A stretch of 5,481 bases of DNA from Paludibacteraceae bacterium (GTDB lineage Bacteria > Bacteroidota > Bacteroidia > Bacteroidales > Paludibacteraceae): NCBI GenBank assembly GCA_947445425.1, contig CANFFA010000190.1:1-5481 (forward strand). Reading direction: 5' to 3'. This document shows positions 5,423 through 5,481 of the stretch, piece after piece. The position numbers were made by a program, and so were the translations under genes. The number at the start of each line of letters is the position of its first letter. Within the stretch, counting starts at the first letter, position 1. The notes under the pieces were generated by a model that was not told where the DNA came from, searched no databases, and saw nothing but the letters and a program-made list of their open reading frames with translations.

Positions 5423-5481
5423 ATGAAACGTTTTAAGCGACATAGAGATTATGGATTCTTTGATCAAGACATCCGTTTAAG
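5423..5481 (+). CDS. N-terminus of an IS5-like transposase (partial)
   Basis: Nineteen complete codons are visible before the window ends: MKRFKRHRDYGFFDQDIRL. The pattern of a short basic start followed by FFDQD-(L/I)-RL resembles the N-termini of IS5-related transposases, which usually continue with a KLSKLGDPL-type segment; that part is outside the window. The ATG follows a good promoter at a suitable distance and interrupts a gene on the opposite strand, which supports the mobile-element reading. The catalytic DDE residues cannot be seen, so the family is tentative (IS1182-like is the alternative). Confidence 0.65.
   Translation, partial: MKRFKRHRDYGFFDQDIRL

Larger units (their letters stand above)
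5350..5481 (+). mobile_element. left end of an insertion sequence (IS5-like), continuing beyond the window
   Basis: The GH2 reading frame breaks off at about 5350-5352 and is replaced by very AT-rich sequence with a promoter and a transposase start pointing out of the window. The break lies next to CTAA (5346-5349), which fits the YTAR target duplication of IS5-family elements. A second CTAA occurs at 5353-5356, so the exact border is uncertain by several bases. The terminal inverted repeat cannot be verified because the other end is not in the window. Confidence 0.65.

Overview
The window looks like an AT-rich Bacteroidota chromosome segment. The evidence is the promoter style (several TAnnTTTG -7 boxes, two with a TTG/TTTG element 20 bp upstream, and almost no Shine-Dalgarno sequences), a small gene resembling the Bacteroidota family DUF5053, and a secreted sialate O-acetylesterase-type enzyme next to a glycoside hydrolase family 2 gene, a pairing typical of Bacteroidota polysaccharide-degradation loci. 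All genes are on the minus strand except the transposase at the right edge.

Bases 1-660: a two-gene toxin-antitoxin-like operon. A small putative antitoxin overlaps a RelE/ParE-fold toxin by an ATGA junction. It has a -7 box flanked by a short inverted repeat, and a long hairpin terminator ends it.

Bases 750-1260: a second small operon. A 44-49 residue acidic helical protein, not previously called here, is followed by a DUF5053-like protein. Upstream lies a well-formed promoter whose 20-bp spacer is filled by an 8-8-8 perfect inverted repeat, an operator-like arrangement. The rest of the intergenic stretch (about 1260-1400) shows no gene.

Bases 1404-3060: an intact secreted SASA-family esterase with its own strong terminator and a tandem 8-bp repeat (consensus AATGTGCY) in its upstream gap.

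Bases 3132-5352: the remains of one large GH2 gene, broken in three ways. Its 5' half is missing and replaced by the left end of an insertion sequence. A G7 tract has shifted the frame exactly at the presumed nucleophile motif. An in-frame TAG separates the catalytic/Ig-like part from a PA14-containing C-terminal part. Bases 5350-5481 hold the IS left end, with a clean promoter and the first 19 codons of a transposase reading out of the window.

Together the right half reads as a sugar-degradation operon (GH2 enzyme plus esterase) inactivated by IS insertion and decay, leaving the esterase intact but possibly without its native promoter. I see no CRISPR, tRNA or rRNA. The least explained items are the small operon with its palindromic promoter and a 22-nt near-repeat between its 3' flank and the esterase active-site region.
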